Source: RGIG995 sp045543655
GTDB lineage: Bacteria > Bacillota > Clostridia > Oscillospirales > UBA644
Reading direction: 5' to 3'
DNA length: 64,000 bases
Assembly (NCBI GenBank): GCA_045543655.1
Contig: JAZPXN010000084.1
Location: 1 to 64,000, forward strand
The position numbers were made by a program, and so were the translations under genes. How positions within the stretch are numbered: the stretch's first letter is position 1; each line of letters opens with the position of its first letter. This document shows, in pieces, positions 63,685-64,000 of this stretch. Below the pieces are notes generated by a model, which worked only from the letters and a program-made list of their open reading frames with translations, made no database searches and had not been told where the DNA came from.

Positions 63685-64000
63685 ATGGAATATACTGTCA
63701 TCCGCTCCCGGCGGAAAACCATATCCATGGAAGTGCGGCCCGATCTGACCGTAGTGGTACGGGCGCCCCTGCACATGACGAAAGACAAGATCGAAGCCTT
63801 CGTCCGGAATAACCGGGAATGGCTGAAGGGGGCTGTGGCCCGGACGGCGGCCCGCTCCGGCAAGGAAGCCGCCATCGACACCCGGGAACGGGAATTACGG
63901 GCGGCGGCGAAGGCATATCTGCCCGGTCGCACGGCCTATTGGGCGAAGATCATGGGGGTAACGCCTACCGGAGTAAAGATCACCTCGGCCCGGGGGCGCT
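63685..64000 (+). CDS. YgjP-like (DUF45) metallopeptidase, N-terminal part
   Basis: The gene runs off the window. The visible ~105 residues include R-S-R-R-K-T-I-S-M-E-V and the R-N-N-R-E-W-L-K helix typical of YgjP/DUF45 proteins, whose zinc HExxH lies further on. Family members are cytoplasmic metallopeptidases of poorly known role. AGGAGG lies 8 bases before ATG. It is a host gene after the particle operon. Confidence 0.82.
   Translation, partial: MEYTVIRSRRKTISMEVRPDLTVVVRAPLHMTKDKIEAFVRNNREWLKGAVARTAARSGKEAAIDTRERELRAAAKAYLPGRTAYWAKIMGVTPTGVKITSARGR

Noticed and set aside
1..64000. Insertion sequences or transposases
   Set aside because: No transposase domain or terminal inverted repeats with target duplications were seen.

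Overview
The window looks like chromosome of a mid-GC gut-type Clostridia (Bacillota). The signs are strong AGGAGG ribosome binding sites, many textbook TTGACA-17-TATAAT promoters, lipoprotein sugar-binding proteins, a BceRS/BceAB-like sensor-exporter set, PocR-type AraC regulation and a Firmicutes-type SOS box. I cannot name genus or species. The chromosome is interrupted by one complete prophage and also carries a second, compact phage-derived particle operon.

Left host arm (1-8175): end of an MscS channel, then leftward genes for an ADP-ribosylglycohydrolase-like protein, a YegP/DUF1508 protein, a PHP-domain protein coupled to an alpha/beta esterase, an alkaline-phosphatase-superfamily enzyme with a small beta-sandwich protein, and a lipoprotein solute-binding protein. 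It ends with an array of unlike hairpins joined by a constant ATTTCAC linker and a strong terminator that once followed a tRNA-Ala gene.

Prophage (8176-41671): about 33.5 kb inserted in the 3' end of tRNA-Ala(GGC). A 26-bp core copy lies at each end and TGGCAGAAT-type arm sites lie just inside both ends. Rightward lysogeny genes (S24 repressor, a membrane-anchored cargo gene, tyrosine integrase) lie at the right end. The early genes run leftward: small HTH proteins, an HUH Rep with a possible origin hairpin, a PcfK/AcrIIA9-like protein, PcfJ, a DUF3102 protein, a methyltransferase and an ArpU-like late regulator. The late genes continue leftward: terminases, portal, scaffold, P22-like capsid, podovirus-type connector and stabilisation proteins, a ~2065-aa polyvalent protein, fibre, GH25 endolysin and holin. 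Several self-contained rightward units oppose the leftward transcripts: a two-gene cassette inside the late region, two short RNA candidates in the early region, and a promoter-structured RNA-terminator unit antisense inside the 2065-aa gene.

Right host arm (41672-53.7 kb): tRNA-Ala and tRNA-Ser, a PocR/AraC regulator divergent from an FAD oxidoreductase, a two-component system with an FtsX-type ABC exporter, a SanA-like DUF218 protein, and a leftward operon of CPBP-like membrane protein, SDR dehydrogenase and sugar-phosphate isomerase.

Particle operon (53.8-63.6 kb): a single rightward operon behind a LexA-like box. It encodes terminase, portal, scaffold, capsid, neck, tail tube, Gp15-like chaperone, tail hub, SPOR protein, holins and endolysin. 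It has no integrase, replication, repressor, tape-measure or fibre genes and shows no att repeats, so it resembles a domesticated or gene-transfer-agent-like remnant. A YgjP-type metalloprotease gene runs off the right edge.
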